DNA from: Alteribacter natronophilus
Lineage (GTDB): Bacteria > Bacillota > Bacilli > Bacillales > Salisediminibacteriaceae
NCBI RefSeq assembly: GCF_006007885.1
Contig: NZ_VCRO01000006.1
Coordinates: 136,920-200,919, forward strand
Direction: 5' to 3'
Length of the DNA: 64,000 nucleotides
The position numbers and the translations under genes were made by a program. Under the pieces are notes generated by a model that searched no databases, was not told where the DNA came from, and saw only the letters and a program-made list of their open reading frames with translations. Shown here piece by piece: positions 1 to 10,139 of this stretch; the stretch's first letter is position 1, and each line of letters begins with the position of its first letter.

Positions 1-1325
1 TCATCCCACATGTGGGCATTGTGAAGATCAATTACGACTTCGTCTGCTTTTCCCTCGAAATCAACCTTTTCAAGAAGCTCGGTTACAGAAGCAAAGAACA
101 GCTGCCCGGTAATCTGATACGTAATCCGTGCTGCTTTTTTGTCCACGTATTTTTCCACTTTCACCTTTGAGATTTTAGCTGCAAAGAAGATCGCGCTCAG
201 CAATACTCCTGCAAAAACTCCTTTTGACAGGTCGTGCGTGTAAACGACAGTACCTACGGTCACGATCATGACGATCGCGTCGGTCTTCGGTATCTTGTGA
301 AGGTTGAGGACTGAACCCCAGTCAAATGTACTGATAGAAACCATAATCATGACACCGGCAAGTGCTGCCATCGGGATCTGAACGACAAGGTCGCCGAGGA
401 CAAGAATTAAGAACATAAGAACCGTCCCGGCCACAAGTGAAGACAGGCGTCCCCGTCCCCCCGATTTAACGTTAATTACGGCCTGGCCAATCATGGCACA
501 GCCGGCCATTCCGCCAAAGCAGCCGGTTACCATATTGGCAACCCCCTGGCCACGGCTTTCCTTGTTTTTATCGCTGTCTGTGTCGGTCATGTCATCCACA
601 ATCGATGCTGTAAGAAGTGACTCAAGAAGACCGACCATAGCAAGCGCAAGCGAGTACGGAAGAATAATCATAAGCGTTTCAAACGTCAGCGGAATGTTCG
701 GCAGGGCAAACATCGGCAGAGTCGCAGGCAGTGCGCCCATGTCACCTACGGTCCGCACACCCATATTCATAAAGATAGCGACCGCACTGACAATGACAAT
801 GGCCACCAGGGGTGACGGCACCGCCTTCGTAAATTTAGGCAGAACGTAGATTATGGCCAGAGTCAGGGCTACCAGCATGTACATAATCCACGTTTCACCG
901 ACAAAGTGCTGGAGCTGGGCCATGAAAATAAGAATTGCAAGTGCGTTAACGAATCCAATCATGACTGACCTTGGAACAAACTTCATCACGCTTGCAAGTT
1001 TAAATACACCAAATAACACCTGGATAATTCCGGTTAAAATCGTAGCTGCAAGCAGATACTCAAGTCCGTGATCCGCTACGAGCGTAATCATGAGAAGTGC
1101 CATAGCACCAGTGGCACCTGAAATCATACCCGGCCGTCCGCCTACAAAGGCAATGACTACTGCAATACAGAACGCAGCATACAGACCTACCATCGGATCG
1201 ACACCGGCAATAATGGAAAAAGCAATCGCTTCCGGGATCAGGGCTAAAGCTACGACAACGCCCGAAAGGATATCCCCTTTCACATTGCCAAACCATTCAT
1301 TTTTCATTTTTTCTGCGTAACTCAA
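1..1325 (-). CDS. SulP family anion permease (sulfate permease type), C-terminus cut by window edge
   Basis: About 441 residues are visible. The protein is a polytopic membrane protein with the SulP layout: N-terminal segment [20 protein letters not shown], many hydrophobic helices, the conserved stretch [18 protein letters not shown] around the middle, and the start of a cytoplasmic STAS domain ([12 protein letters not shown]) just before the left edge. SulP proteins move sulfate, bicarbonate or other anions by symport or exchange across the cytoplasmic membrane; the substrate cannot be told from sequence. I chose the TTG at 1325 because AGAAAGAGGTG lies 5-8 nt upstream; an in-frame ATG at 1307 is the alternative. 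It stands alone in front of a 364-bp intergenic region and is divergent from the small gene at 1711. Confidence 0.88.
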   Translation of the reverse strand, partial: MSYAEKMKNEWFGNVKGDILSGVVVALALIPEAIAFSIIAGVDPMVGLYAAFCIAVVIAFVGGRPGMISGATGAMALLMITLVADHGLEYLLAATILTGIIQVLFGVFKLASVMKFVPRSVMIGFVNALAILIFMAQLQHFVGETWIMYMLVALTLAIIYVLPKFTKAVPSPLVAIVIVSAVAIFMNMGVRTVGDMGALPATLPMFALPNIPLTFETLMIILPYSLALAMVGLLESLLTASIVDDMTDTDSDKNKESRGQGVANMVTGCFGGMAGCAMIGQAVINVKSGGRGRLSSLVAGTVLMFLILVLGDLVVQIPMAALAGVMIMVSISTFDWGSVLNLHKIPKTDAIVMIVTVGTVVYTHDLSKGVFAGVLLSAIFFAAKISKVKVEKYVDKKAARITYQITGQLFFASVTELLEKVDFEGKADEVVIDLHNAHMWD

Positions 1326-1441
1326 AACTGCACCTCTTTCTCTGGTTTTTCCGTCAGTAATCTATCAGGATCCGTTCCAAGCTGTTTTCCATCCGTACGC
1401 AGCTTTTGTCACCCGGCAAATCATTGCGATTATATTATGGT

Positions 1442-1464
1442 GACTTTCGACTTTCACGAAAGTC
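1442..1464. promoter_or_regulatory. Inverted repeat upstream of the SulP gene
   Basis: GACTTTCG and CGAAAGTC form a perfect 8-bp inverted repeat with a 7-bp spacer, about 120 bp upstream of the SulP start. It has no T-tract, so an operator or leader hairpin is more likely than a terminator. No regulator can be assigned. Apart from this and a weak promoter at 1605-1633, I see nothing else in the gene-free stretch 1326-1710. Confidence 0.35.
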
Positions 1465-1604
1465 GGGGTCCGTTGCAAACAGCTTGAATTCTAACAGAAA
1501 TTACTAAAAACACGAAATACGATATAAGCGGGAATCATCCGGTATATCCTTCAAATTCCTTCTCTTTACGTTCATTTTCACTCCTTTTCACTTTTCCGCC
1601 ACAA

Positions 1605-1633
1605 CTTTAAAATAAAACAATTCCGAATATAAT
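1605..1633 (+). promoter_or_regulatory. Candidate sigma-A promoter for the small ORF/pfkA side
   Basis: A perfect TATAAT lies at 1628-1633. A poor -35 (CTTTAA) sits 17 bp upstream. It points at the small gene at 1711 and possibly at pfkA. Confidence 0.35.
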
Positions 1634-1710
1634 GAATACGCTTATACACGCAGTTCCTGCCTGTCATACAGTATTACAAACAATTCTGGATGAGGGGGCG
1701 GGCTGCAGTG

Positions 1711-3019
<1,309 letters not shown>

Positions 3020-3034
3020 TACTTTGTTCTGCTG

Positions 3035-3062
3035 ACGCCTCCGGCTGTGGAGGCGTTTTTTT
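3035..3062 (+). terminator. Intrinsic terminator after pfkA
   Basis: ACGCCTCC pairs with GGAGGCGT around a 6-nt loop, followed by six T. Confidence 0.9.
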
Positions 3063-3226
3063 ATGCAGCAGTGATGACATTTGGACTTATCTGTTTTTTT
3101 AATTCAAGTCTCTCCTCCCCTTTCATTTGAAAATACTGTGTTACATTATCTGACTGCTTTGTTGTTGCTGAAAATTCTAAATATTATGATGTTTATGTAC
3201 TACAAATTGAAAGGGGAACGATCTGG

Positions 3227-4486
3227 ATGGAAGACAGTATTTTTCTCATGAACAATATGTGGGTCATTTTTGCCACTGTGCTGGTGATACTCATGCAGGG
3301 AGGATTTATCCTCCTGGAAGCCGGATCCACCCGGATGAAAAATGCCGGTCATACAGCCGGTAAATCAATTTTTGCTTTCGGGCTCGCTTCTATTACTTTC
3401 TGGGCCGTCGGCTACGGCTTCATTTACGGAGAAGGCACCTTTATCGGCATGACGGACTTTTTCTTCGGTGAATTTACCGGTGTATCCGACGGGCTGATGG
3501 GATCCGTGGACTTTATGTTCCAGCTGGCGTTCGCGGGTATTGCCCTCGCAATTGCGTTCGGAGGCTTTGCCGAACGTGCTAAATTATCTGTATATATCAT
3601 TTTTGCCATTCTGTTTACCGCTGTAATTTACCCGGTGGTGGCGCACTGGATCTGGGGCTCGGGCTGGCTGGCTGGCCTCGAGAAACAGGACTTCGCCGGC
3701 TCCACCGTAGTTCATTTGACCGGAGCCATGGCCGCACTCGCTGCCACACTTCTGTTAAAACCGCGGATCGGCAAATTTAACGCCGACCGTTCGTCCAACC
3801 CGCTCAGCGGGCACAACCAGGTGTACACAGTACTTGGAGTCCTCATTCTCTGGGTCGGCTGGTTCGGATTCAACGCAGGTTCCACGCTCGGTGTTGATGA
3901 CGGCTTCTTCGGTTACGTCGCTCTTGTAACCCAGCTTGCTGCAGCGGCCGGTGCCCTTGCCGCCCTCCTCATTACGTGGGTGGATAAAGGAAAAGCCGAT
4001 GTTCCGACGATGCTCAACGGGACACTGGCAGGACTTGTGGCGATTACCGCCTCGTGTGCTTTCGTCGCACCGTGGGCAGCGGTAATTATCGGGTTTGTGG
4101 CAGGTGTTCTCGTTTACTACAGTATGAAGTTCTTTGAAAGCCGCGGGATTGATGATCCGATCTATGCCCTCAGCGTTCACGGTATGGCCGGTGTGTGGGG
4201 CACCCTTTCCACCGGACTGTTTGCCACACCCCAGCTCGCTGCGATGAACGGCGGCTCTGCTGGACTTCTGTACGGCGGCGGCTTCTCCCAGCTCGGGGTT
4301 CAGGCGATCGGCGTTGTTGCATGCGGCGTATTTGCCTTTGGTGCTTCCTACGGCCTGCTGCTTCTTCTTCGTCCACTTGTGGGCGGACTCAGGGTCTCCC
4401 GTGAAAAAGAACTGCTCGGCCTCGATATGAGCGAACACGGGAGCTACGGCTACCCTGAAAACTTCGCCTCCGAAGAAGCGAAATAA
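3227..4486 (+). CDS. amtB: Ammonium transporter, Amt/MEP/Rh family
   Basis: Trimeric ammonium/ammonia channel of the cytoplasmic membrane. The 419-aa protein has the typical 11-helix hydrophobic profile. The twin pore histidines are visible as VVHLTGA (H163) and LSVHGMAG (H318), the conserved aspartate as QDFAGST (D155), and the C-terminal regulatory tail as GLDMSEHGSYGYPE, the segment that takes part in channel gating and P-II (GlnK) control in the family. The start has AAAGGGG about 12 nt upstream. No glnK gene lies next to it, which is unusual for amt; the only P-II-like gene in the window (10136) belongs to another operon and is divergent from GlnK. Confidence 0.95.
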   Translation: MEDSIFLMNNMWVIFATVLVILMQGGFILLEAGSTRMKNAGHTAGKSIFAFGLASITFWAVGYGFIYGEGTFIGMTDFFFGEFTGVSDGLMGSVDFMFQLAFAGIALAIAFGGFAERAKLSVYIIFAILFTAVIYPVVAHWIWGSGWLAGLEKQDFAGSTVVHLTGAMAALAATLLLKPRIGKFNADRSSNPLSGHNQVYTVLGVLILWVGWFGFNAGSTLGVDDGFFGYVALVTQLAAAAGALAALLITWVDKGKADVPTMLNGTLAGLVAITASCAFVAPWAAVIIGFVAGVLVYYSMKFFESRGIDDPIYALSVHGMAGVWGTLSTGLFATPQLAAMNGGSAGLLYGGGFSQLGVQAIGVVACGVFAFGASYGLLLLLRPLVGGLRVSREKELLGLDMSEHGSYGYPENFASEEAK

Positions 4487-4532
4487 CTGCGCGATCCCCT
4501 CTATGAAGGAGATCAGATAGATGCTTCCCCAT

Positions 4533-4569
4533 AAAAGGACCGCCCCTTCAGCCAGGGCGGTCCCTTTTT
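4533..4569. terminator. Bidirectional terminator after amtB
   Basis: GGACCGCCC / GGGCGGTCC stem (4537-4545 and 4555-4563) with an A-tract before and a T-tract after, so it can stop the amt transcript and the convergent minus-strand transcript. Confidence 0.88.
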
Positions 4570-4637
4570 ACGTCCGCTCGCCGCATGGCCCCGGTAAGCG
4601 GGCGGACGGCGTAAAACGGAGCTTCTGATAGTAAAGT

Positions 4638-4889
4638 TTACAGAACAATCGTCGTAAAGCAGAATGCCGAGAAAGCGTACACCGCAATGGCAATGAACAG
4701 GTAGGCAAGTTTTCTGTGACCCTTCCGCCACTCAAACGACGCCCACACACCGAAAAGTGCAGTGACGATGAGCAGATGGTATGGAAGCGATGCCAGCAGT
4801 CCCGGGGATTCCGCTGTGTTGAAAAAAAGCACGCCGACGATCAGTGTGACGAGAACGGCGGCGATCCAAATCCAGCGCTGTTTATTCAT
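4638..4889 (-). CDS. Small three-helix membrane protein (83 aa), paralogue of its neighbour
   Basis: I do not recognise the family. There are three predicted membrane helices (WIWIAAVLVTLIVGVLFF, the YHLLIVTALFGVWA region, LAYLFIAIAVYAFSAFCF). The start at 4889 is set by AGGAGATATGACACC directly upstream; a longer frame to 5021 lacks a ribosome site. The pattern HLL...FGVW...WR...AY...YA...FT is shared with the protein encoded just upstream at 4928-5218, so the pair looks like an old tandem duplication in one transcript. Function unknown. Confidence 0.7.
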   Translation of the reverse strand: MNKQRWIWIAAVLVTLIVGVLFFNTAESPGLLASLPYHLLIVTALFGVWASFEWRKGHRKLAYLFIAIAVYAFSAFCFTTIVL

Positions 4890-4927
4890 GGTGTCATATC
4901 TCCTGTTGTTTATATGCTGTAATGCGG

Positions 4928-5218
4928 TCAGGATGCAATTACTGTGAATAGTACGAGTAAAAGGGCGTATGCTGAACATAGTGTAAGCACGTATGCAAAT
5001 GCGTTCTGTTTTCTTCTCCACAGCAGAATACTCCAGACACCGAACCCGAATCCAATCGCAAGCAGATGCGTCGGGAAGTTGAGTGTCCGCTCTGCGGCAG
5101 AGTTAAACACATAGCCGATGCTTGAAAGCGTCACGATCAGAAAAATCCCCGTCATTATCGAGTAAAAAATCCGCGCGTCTTTTCTGTCTTCCTGCTTCTG
5201 TGCTGTTTCTTCGGTCAT
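4928..5218 (-). CDS. Small three-helix membrane protein (96 aa)
   Basis: A charged cytoplasmic N-terminus (MTEETAQKQEDRKDARIF) is followed by three hydrophobic helices. The ribosome site GAGGAGGGGAAACCG is strong. The C-terminal two thirds align with the 83-aa protein encoded next downstream (HLLAIGFGFGVW against HLLIVTALFGVW, then a WR-rich turn and an AY-containing helix). The gap between the two genes is 38 nt. I know no function for it. Confidence 0.72.
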   Translation of the reverse strand: MTEETAQKQEDRKDARIFYSIMTGIFLIVTLSSIGYVFNSAAERTLNFPTHLLAIGFGFGVWSILLWRRKQNAFAYVLTLCSAYALLLVLFTVIAS

Positions 5219-5433
5219 CGGTTTCCCCTCCTCTTCCCTTGTTATTTTCCCGCTTCAGCGGGTAGTCATGCATTTTGGGCGTGATTCCTGTCCTTATTTT
5301 GTTTATAATGAGGAGATGGATTACGAAAAGTGTTCAGGCGGGCTGTTGCAGGGCCTGGCTTTTTGGTGGTCAGATGATTGTTTTCTTTGCCCTCAAGGGG
5401 GCTTGAAGTTTATAAACGGAAAGGGTTTTGACG

Positions 5434-6978
5434 ATGACACAGGAACGGCCACGCCGCACGTTTGCGATTATTTCGCACCCGGATGCGGGTAAAACGACGC
5501 TGACGGAGAAGCTCCTCCATCTCGGGGGCGGGATCCGTGATGCGGGTACGGTTAAAGGAAAAAAAAGCGGCAAGTTTGCTACGTCGGACTGGATGGAAAT
5601 TGAGAAGCAGCGCGGGATCTCGGTGACGTCCAGTGTGATGCAGCTGATTTATAATGATGTGCAGATTAATATTCTGGATACGCCGGGGCACCAGGATTTC
5701 AGTGAGGATACGTACCGGACGCTGACGGCGGTGGATACGGCTGTGATGGTGATCGACAGTGTGAAGGGGATCGAGGCCCAGACGCTGAAGCTGTTTAAGG
5801 TGTGTAAGATGCGCGGAATTCCGATTCTGACGTTCATTAACAAGCTGGATCGCGAGGGGAAAGAGCCTCTTGATCTTCTGTCGGAGATCGAGGAAGTGCT
5901 TGAGATGGAGACTTACCCGATGAACTGGCCGATCGGTATGGGAAAAACGCTTAAAGGTATCTACAGCCGCGGTACGAACAAAATTGAGGTATATGATGAG
6001 ACTCACGAGCGCGTGATTGTGGATTACGATGAGCAGGATTTCCTTGAAGACTACGAGAAAAATCAGTTTGAAGAGGAGCTTATGCTTCTGGATGAGGCAG
6101 GCAACGAGTTTACGCAGGATAAGGTCCGCAACGGGGAACTCACGCCGGTGTTTTTTGGTAGTGCTCTGTCGAGCTTCGGTGTGCAGTCGTTTCTCGATGA
6201 GTTCGTTGAGCACGCTGCGCCGCCGCAGCCGCGGAAAGCTTCCGGAGAACTGATTGATCCGGAAAGTTCTGTATTCAGCGGGTTTATTTTTAAGATTCAG
6301 GCGAACATGAACCCCAACCACCGTGATCGGATCGCATTCCTGCGTGTCTGTTCCGGGACGTTCAGCCGCGGGATGGAAGTGATGCTGTCGCGTACGGGCA
6401 AAAAGATGAAGCTGTCCCAGAGTCATTCGTTTTTTGCGTCGGACCGGGAGACGGTAAACGATGCAGTTCCGGGGGATATTATCGGGCTGTATGACTCGGG
6501 GAACTTCGAGGTGGGCGACACGATTGTGAGCGGAAACGAGCCGTACCGCTACGAGGAAATGCCCCAGTTCCCGCCGGAAAAATTCGCAAAGATAACGGCG
6601 AAAAACGCCCTGAAGCACAAGCAGTATCATAAAGGTATGACGCAGCTTGTTCAGGAAGGAACGATTCAGCTTTACAAGACGCCGTACTTTGAGGATTACA
6701 TTATCGGGGCGGTTGGTGAGCTGCAGTTCCAGGTGTTCGAGTACCGGATGAAAAACGAGTACAATGTGGACATCGAGTTTCAGCACATGACGCACGAGCT
6801 GGCGCGCTGGGTGACCGGCGGTGAGGTGACGGATAATATGACGGACAGCCGGAAGATGCTAGTCAACGATCAGCACGGCCGCTCGGTGCTGCTGTTTGAA
6901 AACGAGTTTGCCCTGCGTTTCTTCCAGGATAAGTATCCGGATCTGAAGCTTTCTACCGGGTGGGAGATGCTGGAGTAG
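5434..6978 (+). CDS. prfC: Peptide chain release factor 3 (GTPase RF3)
   Basis: Translational GTPase that recycles RF1/RF2 from the ribosome after peptide release. The 514-aa protein has the RF3 form of the G domain: [15 protein letters not shown] (G1), the RGISVTSS switch, DTPGHQDF (G3) and NKLDRE (G4). Domains II and III follow ([32 protein letters not shown]). The start is the ATG at 5434, nine bases after GGAAAGGG; the in-frame TTG at 5428 is too close to that site. A TATAAT box at 5304-5309 may belong to its promoter. A strong terminator follows, so the gene is monocistronic. Confidence 0.96.
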   Translation: MTQERPRRTFAIISHPDAGKTTLTEKLLHLGGGIRDAGTVKGKKSGKFATSDWMEIEKQRGISVTSSVMQLIYNDVQINILDTPGHQDFSEDTYRTLTAVDTAVMVIDSVKGIEAQTLKLFKVCKMRGIPILTFINKLDREGKEPLDLLSEIEEVLEMETYPMNWPIGMGKTLKGIYSRGTNKIEVYDETHERVIVDYDEQDFLEDYEKNQFEEELMLLDEAGNEFTQDKVRNGELTPVFFGSALSSFGVQSFLDEFVEHAAPPQPRKASGELIDPESSVFSGFIFKIQANMNPNHRDRIAFLRVCSGTFSRGMEVMLSRTGKKMKLSQSHSFFASDRETVNDAVPGDIIGLYDSGNFEVGDTIVSGNEPYRYEEMPQFPPEKFAKITAKNALKHKQYHKGMTQLVQEGTIQLYKTPYFEDYIIGAVGELQFQVFEYRMKNEYNVDIEFQHMTHELARWVTGGEVTDNMTDSRKMLVNDQHGRSVLLFENEFALRFFQDKYPDLKLSTGWEMLE

Positions 6979-7017
6979 CGAAGCCACCCCTGAAGCGGGT
7001 AAACGGCTGGTTGTATC

Positions 7018-7052
7018 GGGCCCCGCGCACGTTATGGTGCGCGGGGCTTTTT
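7018..7052 (+). terminator. Intrinsic terminator after prfC
   Basis: CCCCGCGCAC / GTGCGCGGGG perfect 10-bp stem, 6-nt loop, then CTTTTT. Confidence 0.92.
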
Positions 7053-7080
7053 GTGTTGGGGGTATAGAGAGGGGGGACTT

Positions 7081-7270
7081 ATTGGCCTTACAGAAAATTA
7101 ATTGTCCTTACACATAACTAATTGTCCTTACAGAAAATTAATTGTCCTTACACGGAACTTATTGGCCTTACAGAAAATTAATTGTCCTTACACTGAACTC
7201 ATTGTCCTTACAGAAAATTAATTGTCCTTACACTGAACTCATTGTCCTTACAGAAAATTAATTGTCCTTA
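7081..7270. repeat. 20-bp tandem repeat array (about 9.5 units, 40-bp higher-order period)
   Basis: Nine complete 20-bp units and one half unit. Each unit starts ATTGTCCTTA (two variants ATTGGCCTTA) and ends alternately CAGAAAATTA (type A) or CAC-N3-AACT-N (type B), giving A-B-A-B-A-B-A-B-A. There are no unique spacers, so it is not a CRISPR array. On the minus strand the core reads TAAGGACAAT. The last unit overlaps the stop codon of the NERD gene, whose final codons (AAG GAC AAT) are themselves the repeat core, so the array would form that gene's 3' untranslated region. The period is not a multiple of three, so it is unlikely to be coding. Confidence 0.93.
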
Positions 7271-8274
7271 GCCTCCTTACCCTCGGTCAGCAACCCCTTC
7301 AGACTGTAGACACTCCCCCGTTTGTCCCCGGATTTTGGAAGGACGGTTCTTCTCAGGATGTTACTTGTCAAAGAAGGGCTGTCCAATCCGAGGAACCTCG
7401 ATATAGTGGCATTTGTAATTATCCTCCCCGCAAAAAGACAATACTCCCGCAGGGTGCGGTTTACAGCACTACGAGTGCTGCAGCGGGACAGACAAACGGG
7501 ACAGCCCCACCCTCTGCTTGTGCGGGTCATAAGCACTGCGGGACATTCAGGACAGAATACCCCTTTGATCACATTATCAAAATGAATTTTATGTCGTTTC
7601 AGCAAATTGGGGATGAACTCCTCGTGGGCGTCGAGGAGTGCCTGATCAAGCTGCCGGAATGTCTCTTCCGGCATGGGATCATCTGGGGGTTTGTTGAAAA
7701 TCGTGAGCTCCTGAAGGCGAAATTCAAGAGCGGTACTGCGGAATACACGCCATCGTTCACAGTAATCTTCGCTGAAGATGAGTTCGGGGCGGCTGTTTGC
7801 CATGAGGGCAAAATGTTCCACGCGGATGCTTGGAAAGTTCAGATTGCGGCACCACTTAAGAAGTTTGTGTTTCTGCCTGCGGGCCTGCATGACGGGACAG
7901 TCGTATGTTTTCTGCTCCCCTTCATCGGAAGTCTGTATTACCTGGTTGGCATCACCTTTAAAGAAAAGTGATTTGCCACCTAAATATTTTATTTCCAGTA
8001 TGATGGCGAGTTGCCTAGCAAGAAGAAGAGTGTCAATTTGGACATATTCATTGGGGGAGTGTTCGAAGCGGAGGTTGTGGTAAACGTGGAACGGGATGAC
8101 ATCTGCTGAGTTTATGTAGTGTTCGGTATTTCGTTCGCCATTGTGTCCGGATAATCTGGAACGGAATGCCGAAAGTAAGTCCGGTTTTCTGGGGTGGTTG
8201 TCCGGGAGGCGTCTGATCAGCGCTTCGTATGCGAGGATTTCGAGTGGTCTGGTGCGGGGCTTCCGAATTAACAT
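7258..8274 (-). CDS. NERD-domain nuclease-related protein with zinc ribbon and C-terminal HTH-like region
   Basis: 338 aa. Residues about 45-160 match the NERD (nuclease-related) domain of the PD-(D/E)XK type: FHVYHNLRF, then QIDTLLLARQLAIILEIKY, with D81 and E94-x-K96 as the putative catalytic core and E47 upstream. A four-cysteine zinc ribbon follows (CPEC at 241-244, CPVC at 258-261). The last 60 residues (NATISRFLGLDSPSLTSNIL) look like a helix-turn-helix. Together these suggest a DNA-binding nuclease; substrate and role are unknown. The start has GAAGGGAT 5 nt upstream. The 3' end runs into the 20-bp tandem array. The gene stands alone between two terminators. Confidence 0.8.
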   Translation of the reverse strand: MLIRKPRTRPLEILAYEALIRRLPDNHPRKPDLLSAFRSRLSGHNGERNTEHYINSADVIPFHVYHNLRFEHSPNEYVQIDTLLLARQLAIILEIKYLGGKSLFFKGDANQVIQTSDEGEQKTYDCPVMQARRQKHKLLKWCRNLNFPSIRVEHFALMANSRPELIFSEDYCERWRVFRSTALEFRLQELTIFNKPPDDPMPEETFRQLDQALLDAHEEFIPNLLKRHKIHFDNVIKGVFCPECPAVLMTRTSRGWGCPVCLSRCSTRSAVNRTLREYCLFAGRIITNATISRFLGLDSPSLTSNILRRTVLPKSGDKRGSVYSLKGLLTEGKEAKDN

Positions 8275-8371
8275 TAGATCCCTTCCCTTCAGAATCCCTT
8301 ATTCGACATTTATTATGAAAACCCTCCTATTTGCCCATTTATTTATAAATCCAGCCCCCGGCAAAACACAC

Positions 8372-8401
8372 AAAAAAACCACACCTCCCTCGGGAGTGCG
8401 G
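8372..8401 (-). terminator. Intrinsic terminator after the mini zinc-finger gene
   Basis: On the minus strand CCGCACTCCC and GGGAGGTGTGG form an imperfect stem with G-U pairs, followed by seven T. Confidence 0.65.
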
Positions 8402-8408
8402 CGTGCGG

Positions 8409-8600
8409 CTAAACACTTTCCTTAATGAATCTTCTCTTTCCCTTTCCTTCACAGAAGCGGCAGGAGCTGCGTCTCGTCATAAACCATCGCTTCCTTTCAA
8501 TCGTGCCGGCGCCATTACACTGCTTGCAGATGTAAATAATCGCCAAGGGGCAATCACCGCTTTCTGGTTCCTTTTTACTATTATACACCATAAACGGCAT
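8409..8600 (-). CDS. Tiny DnaJ-type zinc-finger protein (63 aa)
   Basis: Two CxxCxGxG-like knuckles, CKQCNGAG and CRFCEGKG, separated by about 18 residues, resemble half of the DnaJ zinc-finger module. Similar very small CxxCxGxG proteins (YuiA-like) occur in bacilli. The ATG at 8600 is chosen because AAGGG lies 7 nt upstream; the longer open frame to 8741 has no such signal. A terminator immediately downstream supports expression. A role as a zinc-binding chaperone-like factor is only a guess. Confidence 0.6.
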   Translation of the reverse strand: MPFMVYNSKKEPESGDCPLAIIYICKQCNGAGTIERKRWFMTRRSSCRFCEGKGKRRFIKESV

Positions 8601-8715
8601 TTTGTAACCCTTAATTTCAGAAAATTCCAAAAATAAAACAAACGAGTAAGCTTTCCAATTACAGGGTAAATAATCCATGATAACGTATATACAACATAAA
8701 CATTGGAGCGATGAT

Positions 8716-9411
8716 ATGAAAAACGCAATCGACCAGTTCAAGGAAGTTACTTTCGCAATTATGCCGATGGCCGTGCTGATAATCGTTCTTCAATATACCG
8801 TGATCGGTATGCCGGCAGACGTCTTTATCCGCTTTTTATTCGGTGTGGTGATGGTTGGACTGGGGCTTTTCATTTTCCTGCTGGGGGTACATATCGGGCT
8901 TCTGCCCGTGGGTGAGATGATCGGTTCCACCCTTCCGAAGTCGGGAAAAGTCTGGCTCATTATCGGGGTCGGCTTCATACTCGGAGTATCTGTTACGATC
9001 GCTGAACCTGATGTGCGTGTGCTCGCTCTTCAGGTGGATCAGGTATCCGGCGGGGAAATATCAAACACAACGCTTATTTATACGGTGGCACTCGGCGTCG
9101 GCATATTTGTTGCCCTCGCCATGGCGCGCACCATTTATGAGATTCCACTGAAGTATCTCCTTCTCGGCGGATACGCAGTGGTGTTTATTCTTGCCCTGTT
9201 CACTCCGGAAAACTTTATCCCGATATCGTTTGATGCGGGCGGTGTGACGACCGGCCCCATGACGGTTCCGTTCATACTTGCTCTCGGGGTTGGTGTGGCA
9301 TCTGTCATCCGCGGCAGCAAGTCATCGGCTGGTGAAGGTTTCGGTCTGGTGGCCCTGGCCTCAATCGGGCCTATTATAGCTGTCATGATTCTGGGGGTGA
9401 TTTACGGATGA
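8716..9411 (+). CDS. DUF1538 family membrane protein, first subunit
   Basis: 231-aa polytopic membrane protein. It carries the family hallmarks: a VTIAEPDVRVLA segment after the third helix and SFDAGGVTTGPMTVPFILALG in the C-terminal half. The start is the ATG with GGAGCGATG directly upstream at 8716. Its stop overlaps the next start (ATGA), so translation is coupled to a second DUF1538 gene, and the third gene encodes a doubled P-II-like regulator. The family is of unknown function; conserved polar motifs inside membrane helices and the link with P-II suggest a channel or transporter (inference). Confidence 0.82.
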   Translation: MKNAIDQFKEVTFAIMPMAVLIIVLQYTVIGMPADVFIRFLFGVVMVGLGLFIFLLGVHIGLLPVGEMIGSTLPKSGKVWLIIGVGFILGVSVTIAEPDVRVLALQVDQVSGGEISNTTLIYTVALGVGIFVALAMARTIYEIPLKYLLLGGYAVVFILALFTPENFIPISFDAGGVTTGPMTVPFILALGVGVASVIRGSKSSAGEGFGLVALASIGPIIAVMILGVIYG

Positions 9412-10139
9412 TCGCAGAACTTTTTCAGGGTTTTGATCACGTCCTTCTTGAAGTGACGATGGCCGTCATCCCCCTGCTCGTATTTTTCCTGGTATTTCAG
9501 TTCTTTTTCCTCAAGCTTGAAAAAGAAAAGATCCGCAATATATTCATTGGAATCATCCTCACATTCATCGGGCTGTCCCTGTTTCTTCAGGGAGTGGAAG
9601 TCGGCTTTTTCCCGGCTGGTGAGGTAATCGGCGAGCTGCTCGGAGAAAGGGAGAACACTTTACTCCTCCTCCCTATACTCGGCTTTCTGTTCGGTTTTAC
9701 AGCGACGTTTGCCGAACCGGCAATCCGTATTCTAAACTACGAAGTGGAAAAGGTGACAGCAGGCTCGATTTCAAAAAATGTAATGCTGTTTACACTTTCC
9801 ATCGGTGTCGCCTGTTCGATCGCGCTCTCCATGGTCCGGATCGTAATTGGTATACCGCTCTGGTTTATCATCGTACCTGCCTATGCCCTGGCACTTACAC
9901 TTATCTTTTTTTCGAAGGATCGTTTTATCAGTATCGCCTTCGATGCCGGCGGAGTGGCAACAGGTCCGATGACGGTTACCTTTATTCTCGCTATTGCCGT
10001 TGGAATTGCGGAAGTGACTGAAGGCCGGGATCCTTTAATGGACGGGTTCGGGATGATTGCCCTTGTGGCCATTACACCAATACTTTCGGTCCTCATACTC
10101 GGTCTGATCTATAAATGGAAGGAGCGATCAGCATCATGA
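9408..10139 (+). CDS. DUF1538 family membrane protein, second subunit
   Basis: 243 aa and clearly paralogous to the preceding protein: ATFAEPAIRILNYEVEKV matches VTIAEPDVRVLALQVDQV, and AFDAGGVATGPMTVTFILAIAVG matches the same motif of the first subunit. It ends in a basic tail (KWKERSAS). Start and stop both overlap the neighbours by ATGA, so the three genes form one tightly coupled operon. The two subunits probably make a heteromeric membrane complex; substrate unknown. Confidence 0.82.
   Translation: MIAELFQGFDHVLLEVTMAVIPLLVFFLVFQFFFLKLEKEKIRNIFIGIILTFIGLSLFLQGVEVGFFPAGEVIGELLGERENTLLLLPILGFLFGFTATFAEPAIRILNYEVEKVTAGSISKNVMLFTLSIGVACSIALSMVRIVIGIPLWFIIVPAYALALTLIFFSKDRFISIAFDAGGVATGPMTVTFILAIAVGIAEVTEGRDPLMDGFGMIALVAITPILSVLILGLIYKWKERSAS

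Noticed and set aside
3755-4438. 227-aa minus-strand frame across amtB
   Set aside because: Antisense shadow of the ammonium channel, low complexity, no ribosome site.
5410-6795. 461-aa open frame on the minus strand across prfC
   Set aside because: It is antisense to a fully recognisable prfC; the composition (many His, Arg, Leu) is that of a shadow frame, and no ribosome site or domain is seen.
7081-7270. CRISPR array
   Set aside because: The 20-bp units are directly adjacent with no unique spacers, so this is a tandem repeat. No other array-like pattern was seen, despite the CARF gene at 50.9 kb.
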